From contig BTPG01000004.1 in NCBI GenBank assembly GCA_036245525.1, forward strand, positions 235,294,318-235,358,317: DNA of 64,000 nucleotides, read 5' to 3'. A program made the translations under genes and the position numbers. This DNA comes from Semisulcospira habei (lineage: Eukaryota > Mollusca > Gastropoda > Semisulcospiridae). Below are positions 11,127-21,356 of this stretch, one piece after another. The first letter of the stretch is position 1. Every line of letters starts with the position of its first letter. The notes below the pieces were generated by a model. It saw nothing but the letters and a program-made list of their open reading frames with translations. It was not told the origin of the DNA and made no database searches.

Positions 11127-11220
11127 TGGATGTCAACCAGGAAACGCCTTGCGAGCCTCTGTGGGCCTCGTGAGAATATAAGCCTCTCGCTCGCAAGGCG
11201 TTGCCTCACTGACATCCACA
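11127..11220. repeat. imperfect inverted repeat, MITE-like
   Basis: GTGGATGTCA at the left end mirrors TGACATCCAC at the right. Inside, AACGCCTTGCGAGC mirrors GCTCGCAAGGCGTT. About 94 bp, between two RAPGEF1 exons. Confidence 0.75.
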
Positions 11221-11336
11221 GTTCAGCACTTCCTGCCCATGGAGCGGGTTGGATGAATTCATGGAATGTTTGAAGTGTGTGCATTGTTTGGCCTAAGTTT
11301 GATACAGGGATAACATCTACTGTCTGCGAAACTCAC

Positions 11337-11601
11337 ACCAACCTCCTTCTTGCGCACAAGCTGGTCTGACACATCGATGTCATCCAGAGGATTCAGTTCG
11401 GCAAAGTCGGAGTCCGCGTCACGGGTGATTTCCGGCTTGGTGGTGGCGCTGACGGTGACGCTGGGGGTGGCGGGGCCATTGCTGATGGTGACTGTAGTAG
11501 CTGTTGCTGTGGCGGTGGGGGTGGGGGTCAGGATGGGGATGGGAGTTTGGGGCTGTGGGGACTCGGTGACTTGGGGGGGACCCGACCACCGTTTAGGTTC
11601 T
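11337..11601 (-). CDS. RAPGEF1: RAPGEF1 (C3G) exon, linker before the REM domain
   Basis: 265-bp minus-strand exon. Acceptor TTTTTCCTGTGCCCAG/AGAACC; donor GTTGGT/GTGAGT. It opens with one base that completes a codon begun by the 13977-14101 exon, then reads 88 codons. The sequence is Pro/Thr/Ala-rich, followed by an acidic stretch ending ELNPLDDIDVSDQLVRKKEV. The acidic end corresponds in position to the short linker before the exchanger region in C3G. The low-complexity part is likely disordered. A second AG lies two bases inside the exon; using it would shift the reading phase. Confidence 0.8.
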
Positions 11602-11730
11602 CTGGGCACAGGAAAAATGATTGAAGTTAACGAGTCATAGGCACTGATGATGAAAATCACATCAAACCAATCAGCAAACATCGTTCAACCATTGCAGCCT
11701 GATACACCCATTACTTGAAATAAAATTGAT

Positions 11731-11806
11731 TGATAGTTCAAGGGTGGTGCCAGAATAGCTTGGCGCCTGAGGCGCCAAGCTATTCTGGTACCACCCTTGA
11801 ACTAAA
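11731..11806. mobile_element. Pal-2A MITE
   Basis: Hairpin with arms AGTTCAAGGGTGGTGCCAGA and AGCTTGGCGCC around a TGA centre. One arm has a single change (CTGGTACC for CTGGCACC). Confidence 0.8.
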
Positions 11807-11847
11807 ACAGTTGATCTGTCTCTTAATCACTAACGTAGCCTTCGTAC

Positions 11848-13417
11848 CGTTCCAACTATCGGGGAATTACCCTGCTGTCCATTGCTGGGAAAATTCTTGC
11901 AAGGCTGCTCCTGAATCGGCTGGTACCTGCCATCGCTGAAGACCAACTCCCAGAGGGCCAGTGTGGCTTCAGAGCAAACAGGAGCACCACCGATATGGTC
12001 TTTGTGCTGAGACAGCTTCAGGAGAAGTGCCGTGAGCAGAACAAAGGGCTGCATGTAACGTTTGTCGACCTAACAAAAGCGTTTGACACTGTGAGCAGGC
12101 AAGGCATGTGGCAGATCCTGGAGCGACTTGGCTGTCCCCCAAAGTTCCTCAGCATGATTGTCCATCTACACGAGGACCAACAAGGCCAGGTCAGACTCAA
12201 CAATGACCTGTCAGAACCATTCCCTATTCTCAACGGCGTAAAGCAGGGCTGCGTGCTGGCGCCGACCCTCTTCACCATCTTTTTTAGCATGATGCTGAAG
12301 CAGGCCACAGTGGACCTCGATGATGACGATGCAGTGTACATCAGGTATCGTCTTGATGGCAGCCTGTTCAACCTAAGACGACTGCAGCCCACACGAAAAC
12401 CCTAGACCAACTGATTCGCGAGCTGCTTTTTGCTGATGACGCTGCCCTCGTTGCACACACAGAGAGAGCCCTGCAGCGCATCACGTCCTGCTTCGCAGAC
12501 GCTGCCCAGCTCTTTGGACTTGAGGTCAGTCTGAAAAAGACAGAGGTCCTCCATCAGCCGGCACCCAAGACAGTGTATCGCCCCCCTCACATCACCATCG
12601 GCGAGTCTGAACTAAAGTCAGTGCACCAGTTTACTTACCTTGGCTGCATTATCACGTCGGATGCCAAGCTGGACAAGGAGCTTGACAGCAGGCTGGCAAA
12701 AGCAAACAGCGCTTTCGGGCGACTTCTCAAGCGGGTGTGGCACAATCAACAGCTGAAAACAGGCACCAAGATCAGCGTGTACAGAGCTATGGTCCTCACC
12801 ACCCTTCTGTATGGTTCCGAGTCCTGGGCCCTCTACCGCAGCCAACTACAACTCCTCGAACGCTTCCACCAGCGCTGCCTGCGTACCATCCTGGGCATTC
12901 ACTGGAGTGACTATGTCACCAACGTCGAGGTCCTTGAACAGGCTGAAACTGTGAGCATCGAGGCGTTGCTGCTGCGGACACAGCTCTGCTGGGCGGGGCA
13001 TGTCTCCAGGATGGAGGATCATCGCCTACCAAAGATCACCCTGTTTGGCGAGCTTGCTACTGGACACCGAGACAGAGGGGCACCAAAGAAGAGATACAAA
13101 GACTGTCTCAAGAAGTCACTTAGTGCCTGCCAAATCGACCACCACCAGTGGTCTTCGCTTGCTGTGGACCGTGACACCTGGCGCTCCACCATTTACAAGG
13201 CAGCTGTCTCCTTTGAGGACTCTCGCAGAGTAGCCTTAAAGGACAAGCGGCTCAGAAGAAAAAACCGAGATGCCGCAACTCAGAACCTGGCCATACCTCC
13301 CCCTGCAGCCACTGCGGTCGAACCTGCCTGTCCCGGATTGGCCTCCGCAGCCACGAACAAGCCTGCAGATGTCGTGGGAAACTCCTATAAAATCTTCGTT
13401 CGCGAAGTCAAGCCAAG
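11848..13417 (+). pseudogene. 5'-truncated APE-RT LINE copy, frameshifted
   Basis: Plus-strand relative of the LINE at 27913-31836, very similar in nucleotide sequence. It starts within the RT domain (SNYRGITLLSIAGKILARLL frame) and carries the FADDAAL catalytic motif and the C-terminal tail. A one-base deletion near 12386 (CTGCAGCCC for CTGCAGGCCC) breaks the frame just before FADD. Another near 13288 throws the zinc-finger tail out of frame. The ends are clean: AGCCTTCGTAC at 11837-11847 recurs at 13418-13428 as a target-site duplication. The 3' terminus (GAAGTCAAGCCAAGAG) is the same as that of the full copy. It is a dead retrotransposed copy in a RAPGEF1 intron. Confidence 0.9.
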
Positions 13418-13599
13418 AGCCTTCGTACGACAAGAAGCAGATTTCACAACTCAGCCTCACGACGTAACGGGTGAATGAAGAATCTGACTTAATCTGTTGC
13501 TGTAATGTTTTGGTTCAGTCGGTCTTTCCTTATCTTTACATAATCAGCCAAGTGTAATGATTACGCTCCTTTACCTTGAATTTACAATCTGAAGCCAAG

Positions 13600-13785
13600 T
13601 CACCACAAGGCTGCCTTTCCCAAAATCTGAAGGTGCTACCTAACAACTGTGTACCAGTTGCAAGAGATAGATCGACCATGATAATTCATGGGGAATGCAA
13701 CATCAGCGCCAAGCTGATCTGGCACCAACCTTGAATTATCATAGTCAATCTATCTCCTGCTGTATTGCATCAGGGCTAAAAAAAA
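13600..13785. mobile_element. Pal-2B MITE, diverged
   Basis: Has the family's internal ACCTAACAACTGTGTACCAG and GAGATAGATCGACCATGATA, then a shortened hairpin and TATCTCCTGCTGTATTGCAT at the right. One arm is decayed (AATTCATGGGGAATGC). Confidence 0.65.
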
Positions 13786-13823
13786 ACTTTTTACTCTGCG
13801 AATGTAAATTCATTCTTCAAATG

Positions 13824-13890
<67 letters not shown>
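13824..13890. repeat. (GT)n microsatellite
   Basis: About 32 GT dinucleotides, trailing into GT/GC-rich imperfect sequence up to about 13960, directly downstream of a RAPGEF1 exon donor. Confidence 0.95.
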
Positions 13891-13976
13891 ATGTGTGTGT
13901 GCTTGCCTGCATTTGTGCGAGCATGCATGCGTGTGCGAGCTCGTCTGCATGCATGTGCAATGATGTGTGAACTCAC

Positions 13977-14101
13977 ATGTCCATGAGGTTGAGTGCTCCA
14001 TGACTCAGACTGTGACTGTAGGAGGAGAAATCACTGAAGCATGACGTTTCCGATTGGCTGGAACCAGTCGACACCTGACTGCCACGGTTGATATCAAACG
14101 A
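13977..14101 (-). CDS. RAPGEF1: RAPGEF1 (C3G) serine-rich exon
   Basis: 125-bp minus-strand exon found by splice sites. Acceptor GTGTCTCTTTCAG and donor GACAT/GTGAGT. One frame is open throughout: 41 codons beginning SFDINRGSQVSTGSSQSETS and ending in HGALNLMD, plus two bases. These two bases join the single leading base of the 11337-11601 exon. It enters in phase 0, whereas the next upstream exon (18757-19685) ends with one spare base, so an exon is missing between them. The gene assignment rests on position and phase; the sequence itself is low complexity. Confidence 0.7.
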
Positions 14102-14371
14102 CTGAAAGAGACACAAAACTTGTACAGTTTGTCTGTATGACTGTCACGCAACATGACGACTGTGGAAATGGTCAGCTCAAACAGTGTCGGGTTGTTCACA
14201 TGCCATAGGCCCAGGCTGGACCGGTGCTCTCAAAATTCCACTGCTAGAACTGGCTTTGTGTACCGGCCTGTCCTTCAAGATTCAATATATTTATTGTCCC
14301 AAAAGGTATATTCCTGTTACAGCTCACAGCTCATAAAAAAGGAGGTAAAAGGATTAGTTAGAAACATAATA
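14102..14371. other. intron sequence
   Basis: Unique-looking DNA. ATTCAATATATTTATTGTCC near 14281 resembles the 3' tail of a non-LTR retroposon. Confidence 0.35.
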
Positions 14372-15375
14372 TTATAATGCTATACATGTGTGGTTGGTTA
14401 ATATTATAATGCTATACATGTGTGGTTGGCTAATATTATAATGCTATACATGTGTGGTTGGCTAATATTATAATGCTATACATGTGTGGTTGGCTAATAT
14501 TATAATGCTATACATGTGTGGTTGGCTAATATTATAATGCTATACATGTGTGGTTGGCTAATATTATAATGCTATACATGTGTGGTTGGCTAATATTATG
14601 TAATGCTATGATACATGTGTGGTTGGCTAATATTATAATGCTATACATGTGGTTGGAATATGCTAATGTGGTTGGCTAATATTATAATGCTATACATGTG
14701 TGGTTGGCTAATATTATAATGCTATATACATGTGTGGTTGGCTAATATTATAATGCTATACATGTGTGGTTGGCTAATATTATAATGCTATACATGTGTG
14801 GTTGGCTAATATTATAATGCTATACATGTGTGGTTGGCTAATATTATAATGCTATACATGTGTGGTTGGCTAATATTATAATGCTATACATGTGCTAACT
14901 GTGTGGTTGGCTAATATTATAATGCTATACATGTGTGGTTGGCTAATATTATATTAAATGTGTGGCTATATAATGCATACGTGTGGTTGGCTAATATTAT
15001 AATGCTATACATGTGTGGTTGGCTAATATTATAATGCTATACATGTGTGGTTGGCTAATATTATAATGCTATACATGTGTGGTTGGCTAATATTATAATG
15101 CTATACATGTGTGGTTGGCTAATATTATAATGCTATACATGTGTGGTTGGCTAATATTATAATGCTATACACGTGTGGTTGGCTAATATTATAATGCTAT
15201 ACACGTGTGGTTGGCTAATATTATAATGCTATACATGTGTGGTTGGCTAATATTATAATGCTATACACGTGTGGTTGGCTAATATTATAATGCTATACAT
15301 GTGTGGTTGGCTAATATTATAATGCTATACATGTGTGGTTGGCTAATATTATAATGCTATACATGTGTGGTTGGA
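14372..15375. repeat. minisatellite, 32-bp unit, ~30 copies
   Basis: Unit TTGGCTAATATTATAATGCT followed by ATACATGTGTGG. Copies are nearly identical; a few carry insertions such as TATGTAATGCTATGATAC, and ACACGTG variants cluster near 15170-15270. It is AT-rich and has no open frame of note. Confidence 0.95.
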
Positions 15376-15964
15376 GTCTGCTTGATGGTGATGTATGTTT
15401 TATGTGTTGTTATTAACCCTTTCATTACTGAATTTTCTGGTTCGTGAATACCACGGAGTACTGCTTTTATAAACTTCTGTATTACCCCTGCATACTGAGT
15501 TTAGAGACTAGAAAAAATATCAAAATATAGTAGTGCACGGGAAAGGCTGATAGCGGAGTACCCATCCACCGCAGATACCCATAACCCTATATTGCTGTGA
15601 CGGGCTTTGGAAGGGCTACACATTGACGTCATGTGTAAGTGTCGTGTGGTTGATTTGGTGACACACAGGTGCAAATATGTGACAAAATGACAGTACATTA
15701 ACAACACACACCTATGAAGCAAGCAAACTTGCATGAAAACGGGTCCAAAAGTGTTTGCATGCTCTTACCATGATAATGATGTGTTAGAAACTCATAATTC
15801 AAACTTGTGACTGTGTCATTGTCTGTTTACTGCTGTCACATAGCAGTGTCCGCAATGCACACACAGGTGTCAAAAATTAAAAAAAATAACTGTAAAAGAT
15901 CCACTATTATATACACCTTGATTGTCCATGCTTAGGCATACACTATGTACAGTTACTGGGATGA

Positions 15965-16640
15965 AATTATTACACTGTTATACACTGTCACCACTGTCAC
16001 CCTGTATTTACACTGTTATACACTGTCACCACTGTCACCCTGTATTTACACTGTTATACACTGTCACCACTGTCACCCTGTATTTACACTGTTATACACT
16101 GTCACCACTGTCACCCTGTATTTACACTGTTATACACTGTCACCACTGTCACCCTGTATTTACACTGTTATACACTGTCACCACTGTCACCCTGTATTTA
16201 CACTGTTATACACTGTCACCACTGTCACCCTGTCACCACTGTCACACTGTCACCACTGTCACCCTGTATTTACACTGTTATACACTGTCACCACTGTCAC
16301 CCTGTATTTACACTGTTATACACTGTCACCACTGTCACCACTGTCACCCTGTATTTACACTGTCACCACTGTCACCCTGTATTTACACTGTTATACACTG
16401 TCACCACTGTCACCCTGTATTTACACTGTTATACACTGTCACCACTGTCACCCTGTATTTACACTGTTATACACTGTCACCACTGTCACCCTGTATTTAC
16501 ACTGTTATACACTGTCACCACTGTCACCCTGTATTTACACTGTTATACACTGTCACCACTGTCACCCTGTATTTACACTGTCACCCTGTCACCACTGTCA
16601 CCCTGTATTTACACTGTCACCCTGTCACCCTGTATTTACA
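15965..16640. repeat. minisatellite, 38-bp unit, ~17 copies
   Basis: Unit TACACTGTTATACACTGTCA followed by CCACTGTCACCCTGTATT. It contains smaller CACTGTCAC sub-repeats that vary in number. The 278- and 258-residue open frames are repeat artefacts. The array lies wholly inside the piggyBac-like element. Confidence 0.95.
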
Positions 16641-16839
16641 GTTGTACCTGTGTATGGCACCAAAAACAAAAGCAGTTGTTGTCATTACAAACAAAGGTAC
16701 ACGTCAATTTCCAGCACATAATAACAGATTGCACCTCTTGTACGGGGTGTTCGCATAGCTAAGCCCTGGGTTTGCGTCAGTAGTAGCGGGTGTGTCGCTT
16801 GTAGCATAGATGGTCACGGCCCTCCCCTTTGACAGGTAA

Positions 16840-17320
16840 GTGGTCAACGCGGTCAAGGCGAGTCTCGTTGTTGGCTGGCGGCAGAGCAGGAACGGCTCTT
16901 TGCTACATTCGCGTTTGTGTACATTGTGATCGTTTCGAACACACTCTCAGAGTAGAAGAGGCCAAAGTCCCTGGATGCAGCGACAGATGTGTCAATTACA
17001 CGTGTTGGACCGGCTGGCCTTCGGGTGAATGTCACCTGCTCAGGTGCAACATATGGGGTCCTACTGTCCTCTCAAATTGTGGCATGATTTCGGAACCACA
17101 GTGGCACATTGCCATCATCAAGTTCATTCGCACTTTCGTCGGCATCGCGACCATTATCGTTGTTGTTGTTAATATCATGTCACACAATATCAGCCCTTTC
17201 CTCTTCTGTCAACTGAACTAAATCCAGTCTCCAAAATCACCTCTATCCCAAAACTCATATTCACTAAATTCGTCGCTGTCACGGTCACTTTTTCCTCTTC
17301 ACCATTTTTGCAAGCACAAC
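16840..17320 (-). pseudogene. piggyBac transposase N-terminal remnant
   Basis: Read right to left on the minus strand in shifting frames, it gives an acidic leader (SDRDSDEFSEYEFWDRGDFG). A second acidic piece follows and ends VPLWFRNHAT. Then comes the best part, QVTFTRRPAGP with a segment ending FYSESVFETITMYTNANVAK. An acidic N terminus followed by a Phe-rich segment and a TN dipeptide is the usual start of the piggyBac DDE transposase domain. In-frame stops and at least two frame changes show it is dead. The catalytic Asp-bearing region is not found. Confidence 0.7.
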
Positions 17321-17622
17321 CACCAAAGTTCTGGAAGGAATTTTTTATATAAACTCGGCATCCTGTTTCCCAGGCCCCGAGCCGGCTATAACATAAACAC
17401 TGCGCGCCTCGCGGTACCATTCCAGGGCTGTCAAGGTCGCCGCTAATCCGGTAGCCACTCGCAGCAGGTAGCGCGGATTTCGAACGTGGCTAGCGCAAAC
17501 CGCTTTAGTAGGCAGCCGTACGCGGGGGAGTAGAAGATGCGGCCCCGCTATACCGGGAGGCCATAAGCAGAGGAGGCATATCTCATGCCTGCTATAGCGG
17601 GCGTCAGTAATGAAAGGGTTAA

Positions 17623-17779
17623 TATGGACGCTCATCAGTTACGCCGCAAAAAATTCCTAATGTTTATGCATATGGCAATAAAGTTTATCTTATAAAATCA
17701 GACCAATACAACCTCTAGACACATCACAGTCTAACGATATATATCACATAAACACATAAGCTAATTAATTTAAACATAA
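17623..17779. other. intron sequence
   Basis: AT-rich, unique-looking. Confidence 0.3.
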
Positions 17780-18072
17780 CATTGAATATCACGTATCCTC
17801 TGTGCATGATCTGCCCGCTGTGCATGTGTGGAGAGATGTATGTAGCAGCTTTGACCCTCGCTTTCGTGAGTGATCATTAACACTGACTATCCCGTATCCT
17901 TGATCTGCCCGCTATGCCTGTGTGGAGAGATGTATGTAGCAGCCTTGACCCTCACTTTCGTGAGTGATCATTAACATTGACTATCCCGTATCTTCTGTGC
18001 ATGATCTGCCCGCTGTGCATGTGTGGAGAGATGTATGTAGCAGTCTTGACCCTCGCTTTCATGAGTGATCAT
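17780..18072. repeat. ~108-bp direct repeat, about 2.7 copies
   Basis: Each copy contains GATCTGCCCGCTGTGCATGT, GGAGAGATGTATGTAGCAG and CTTTCGTGAGTGATCATT. The copies differ by a few substitutions and one short deletion. Confidence 0.85.
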
Positions 18073-18185
18073 TTTTAGAGCCTTGTTTTCCAATTCAAAG
18101 TCTTCCGTTTCTGTCAACACACCTAGACTCCGGGACAGCCGCATTTTTGTCAGGCTGGTTCAAATGACTAAGTTACAGGCCTGGC

Positions 18186-18211
18186 TAATTGCAAGAGACA
18201 TAGATCCTCAT
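18186..18211. mobile_element. Pal-3 half copy at gap edge
   Basis: GCAAGAGACATAGATCCTCA runs directly into the assembly gap. The second arm may be inside the gap. Confidence 0.6.
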
Positions 18212-18586
18212 NNNNNNNNNNNNNNNNNNNNNNNNNNNNNNNNNNNNNNNNNNNNNNNNNNNNNNNNNNNNNNNNNNNNNNNNNNNNNNNNNNNNNNNNN
18301 NNNNNNNNNNNNNNNNNNNNNNNNNNNNNNNNNNNNNNNNNNNNNNNNNNNNNNNNNNNNNNNNNNNNNNNNNNNNNNNNNNNNNNNNNNNNNNNNNNNN
18401 NNNNNNNNNNNNNNNNNNNNNNNNNNNNNNNNNNNNNNNNNNNNNNNNNNNNNNNNNNNNNNNNNNNNNNNNNNNNNNNNNNNNNNNNNNNNNNNNNNNN
18501 NNNNNNNNNNNNNNNNNNNNNNNNNNNNNNNNNNNNNNNNNNNNNNNNNNNNNNNNNNNNNNNNNNNNNNNNNNNNNNNNNNNNNN
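18212..18586. other. assembly gap (375 N)
   Basis: Unknown bases. The gap is bounded by half of a palindrome on the left and by a tandem repeat on the right, which explains assembly failure. The intron-phase mismatch between the flanking RAPGEF1 exons suggests that a coding exon could be missing here. Confidence 0.95.
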
Positions 18587-18722
18587 GGTAATGTAACCCT
18601 TTGGCTGTCGGTAATGTAACCCTTTGGCTGTCGGTAATGTAACCCTTTGGCTGTCGGTAATGTAACCCTTTGGCTGTCGGTGTCATGATGATGCCTGCAG
18701 GAATCATAACGTCAAAAAACAC
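18587..18722. repeat. tandemly repeated Pal-1 terminus
   Basis: Four copies of a 23-bp unit (GGTAATGTAACCCTTTGGCT then GTC) are followed by a broken Pal-1 centre (GATGATGCCTGCAGGAATCA). The 23-bp unit is the outer end of Pal-1, so here the terminus itself has become tandem. More copies may lie in the gap. Confidence 0.8.
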
Positions 18723-18756
18723 TACTATGGCCAGGTTCTTGCAACGTGATACTCAC

Positions 18757-19685
18757 TGTGTCGTTTTTTAGGCGGCAGCGGAGGAGGCTTTGGTAGACTC
18801 TCTGTGCTGGAGTGTGAAGCCGAGGAAAACGTCTCGGAACTGGAGTACGCCTCGTGAAGCGAACTCGACGCGCGTTCCTCTGACAAGAATGATGCAGCGC
18901 TGTGCGACGCTCGCTGTAACGTCGACTGCAAGGAGCTTGCGGAGGAAATCCTGGACGTGGATTCTATCGTTCTGTTGATGACAGTGCGAGACGTGACGGA
19001 GGACGACGAGGACGAGACTGACGTGGAAAAAGTCTGGACGCCCGCGTCTGGCATGTTGTCGTACTGCGACATCAGTCTCTGCAGCGTCCCCTTCTTGGCG
19101 GGCAGCGGGGGCGGGGTGTCCTCGATGCTGGAGGTCAGCCGCTTGATCTCCGAGGTCAGAGCGTTGATTTCCTGGAACGTCTTGCCCCCTCCCCCCACCT
19201 TCGCCCCCTCTCCTCCCCCCTCACCACCAGGTGGCACCACCGTGGATGAAATTATCCGTGACTCGCTGGAAGTCCGTGAAAACACGCTGCTGTGGGACGA
19301 ACGACTCATCACCACAGTCGTGCCCCCTGGCGATGGAATAATTGTCCCCCCTGACGGCGCTTGAATCATCCCCCCTGATGGCGCGAGAATGATCCCCGCT
19401 GAAGGTGCGAGGTCTTCTGACGAATGGTTTAAATTGGAACCCTGGCTGCTCCCCAGTGAAGTACTTCTTAGCAACGCCGGGTCCGAGGACATGCTCGACA
19501 TCAGGCTGGTGTGTGGGGAGCCGGTCGGAGTCGTCTGCCCACTGCTGATGCTGCTCGCCATGGACCCGAGGGAGCCCACGGAACTGAACATGTCCGTGTG
19601 CGATCGGCGCTTCTGCGGTAAAGGCGGAGGAGCAACATCGTTGCCGTTAGAAACGCCCCCTCCTTCAGCCTGATGCTGTCGCAAT
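18757..19685 (-). CDS. RAPGEF1: RAPGEF1 (C3G) large exon with three Crk-SH3 binding motifs
   Basis: 929-bp minus-strand exon. Acceptor TTTTGTTGCAG; donor CGACACA/GTGAGT. The leading base completes a Lys codon with the preceding exon. It encodes about 309 residues, Ser-rich and probably disordered. There are three proline motifs of the Crk SH3 type (P-x-L-P-x-K): PPPLPQKRR at residues 19-27, PPPLPAKKG at 191-199 and PPPLPPKKR at 300-308. C3G is recruited by Crk through such motifs and then activates Rap1 at the membrane. EINALTSEIKRLTSSIED (about 172-189) could form a short helix. The exon ends with one spare base, which does not fit the phase-0 entry of the next exon I can find. Confidence 0.9.
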
Positions 19686-20058
19686 CTGCAACAAAATGAA
19701 CTCGGTCAGAAAACAGACCACACGTAAAATACAATATCTACCAACACACAGCATGAGAATCTATGCCTCTTTCTGACACTGTTTGCTGGATGACTGCTGT
19801 AGAGAAGTAACATCTGGTTATGACAAGCTAAACGTCTTGCAGGCCGGGATAAGGCTATTTAATTCTCAAATTGGAGACATACTCTTGCTACAGTCTTACT
19901 GGTCCACTGACACCCTCAAACTGAGTAAGACATCTGGGTGTTAGTATATTTACAACAGGGCAGTGTTATATATACCTTCTCCCTGAAATATATTACTTCC
20001 AAAGTATACACCCCCAAAAAAAGACGTGAAAAGTGTGAAGTCAAAGCGTGGTGCGTAC

Positions 20059-20304
20059 TTTGGTAAAATGTGGTTGTGCGCATCAGCAGGGAGGGGGGGT
20101 TTGGGGGGCGGGACCAGCCCAGCCTGAGGGGAAGCAAAGTGGTTGTCGTCGAAGGAGAAAACGTTGCTGGCTCCTGAGATGGTGGAGACGCGGGCCGAAT
20201 TGTCAACGTTGTCGTAACTGGCTGCTCCCAGATCGCTGGTCTGCACGAGGATTTCCTGCTCACGTGGGGTCAGGGGAATGTCCGGCAGGGACACACGACG
20301 CACG
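20059..20304 (-). CDS. RAPGEF1: RAPGEF1 (C3G) exon with PLTPREQEIL motif
   Basis: 246-bp minus-strand exon. Acceptor CCCCCTTTGCAG; donor ACCAAA/GTACGC. One base in, two bases out, and both agree with the neighbouring exons. It encodes VRRVSLPDIPLTPREQEILV, a segment containing FSFDDNHFASPQ, and the proline stretch VPPPKPPLPAD. Vertebrate C3G has a closely similar order: a PLT-RE-EIL element followed by an APPKPPLP stretch. This is one of the strongest matches for the gene call. Confidence 0.9.
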
Positions 20305-20334
20305 CTGCAAAGGGGGATAACGAGGGATAAGCAA

Positions 20335-20700
20335 TGATAAGGGCCATCAACAAGCAACATGTCATGTTAATCCACCCAGCCCTGGCTCATTACAAGGAAA
20401 CTTCAGCCATAAGGGCCATCAACATGTCATGTTAATCCACCCAGCCCTGGCTCCACCCAGCCCTGGCTCATTACAAGGAAACTTCAGCCATAAGGGCCAT
20501 CAACATGTCATGTTAATCCACCCAGCCCTGGCTCATTACAAGGAAACTTCAGCCATAAGGGCCATCAACAAGCAACATGTCATGTTAACCCACCCGGCTC
20601 TGGCTCATTACAAGGAAACTTCAGCCATAACGGCCATCAACAAGCAACATGTCATGTTAATCCACCCAGCCCTGGCTCATTACAAGGAAACTTCTGAAGG
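20335..20700. repeat. minisatellite, ~64-72-bp unit, about 5 copies
   Basis: Unit includes CATGTCATGTTAATCCACCC, AGCCCTGGCTCATTACAAGG and AAACTTCAGCCATAAGGGCC. Copies differ by the presence of AAGCAA and by one partial internal duplication. Confidence 0.9.
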
Positions 20701-20778
20701 GGAGCATGTACGGGCTTTTTCAAGCACAGAGAATCCATCTTGAACTGAACAGAATTGAAACTTCAAGAAAATAAGGGT

Positions 20779-20846
20779 GGACCATGATAGTTTCCAGGTG
20801 GCGCCAGGCTGTTCTGGCACCACCTTGAAACTATCATGGTTGATCT
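20779..20846. mobile_element. Pal-2A MITE, diverged hairpin
   Basis: GACCATGATAGTTTCCAGGT and the mirrored ACCTTGAAACTATCATGGTT flank a GGCGCCAGGCTGTTC centre. Confidence 0.7.
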
Positions 20847-21039
20847 GTCGCCGAAACAACAATTAGCGAAGTTACACAGAAAGAGTGCTGTGCGGACTTC
20901 TCAAAAAGCGTGGTTGTATCCGACTTTTTTTAATGTCTGACCTTGTTACAAGCAAAGCTGACGGCAGTGGTGACAGGAGAACTCTCTAACATGCGGGAAC
21001 TCCGCTACAGCAGGTGAAGGGGGAAATGATGTTGACAAC

Positions 21040-21245
21040 TGTGGAGAAGTGGGGTGGGGGGTGCGGGTGGGTGTGGGGGTGGGAGGGGGTGGAGGGGTGT
21101 TCAATAAAGACAGGGGGGAAAGGGAAAAGGGGAGGGTTGATTGTGGTACTTGTCACAAGACTGGGGGGTGGGAGGGAGTGGAGGGGTGTTCAATAGACAG
21201 GGGGGAAAGGGAAAAGGGAGGGTTGATTGTGGGACTTGTATTTAT
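21040..21245. repeat. G-rich direct repeat, ~78 bp, 2 copies
   Basis: GGAGGGGTGTTCAATA, GACAGGGGGGAAAGGGAAAA and GGGTTGATTGTGG occur twice in order. A G-rich leader (GGGTGTGGGGGTGGGAGGGG) precedes them. Confidence 0.8.
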
Positions 21246-21284
21246 ACCTGATTAACCCCGTCATTGCTGACAAAAGGTCAACCT

Positions 21285-21325
21285 ACCTGCAAGAGGCATA
21301 GATCCTCATCAGCCCCAGCCATTTG
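21285..21325. mobile_element. Pal-3 half copy
   Basis: GCAAGAGGCATAGATCCTCA then TCAGCCCCAGCC, with no second arm. Confidence 0.55.
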
Positions 21326-21356
21326 CTGTATTGACGCCTTCAGCCAATAGGTCACG

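Larger units (their letters stand above)
15417..17618 (-). mobile_element. piggyBac-like DNA transposon, internally decayed
   Basis: TTAA at 15413-15416 and 17619-17622 flank a 2.2 kb element. Its ends, CCCTTTCATTACTGA and the mirrored TCAGTAATGAAAGGG, match perfectly over 15 bp. Known piggyBac elements duplicate TTAA and start with CCY. The interior holds a minus-strand transposase remnant (16840-17320) and a 0.7 kb minisatellite (15965-16640) where the rest of the transposase would be expected. It therefore cannot code for an active enzyme. It lies in a RAPGEF1 intron, in the same orientation as the gene. Confidence 0.85.

Noticed and set aside
15922..16758. His/Cys-rich 278-codon frame that looks zinc-finger-like
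   Set aside because: Tandem CACTGTCAC repeats produce the His/Cys pattern. It lies inside a decayed transposon.
16829..17221. 130-codon plus-strand frame with Cys residues and a hydrophobic end
   Set aside because: The minus strand of the same region carries the piggyBac transposase remnant, so this frame is its antisense shadow.
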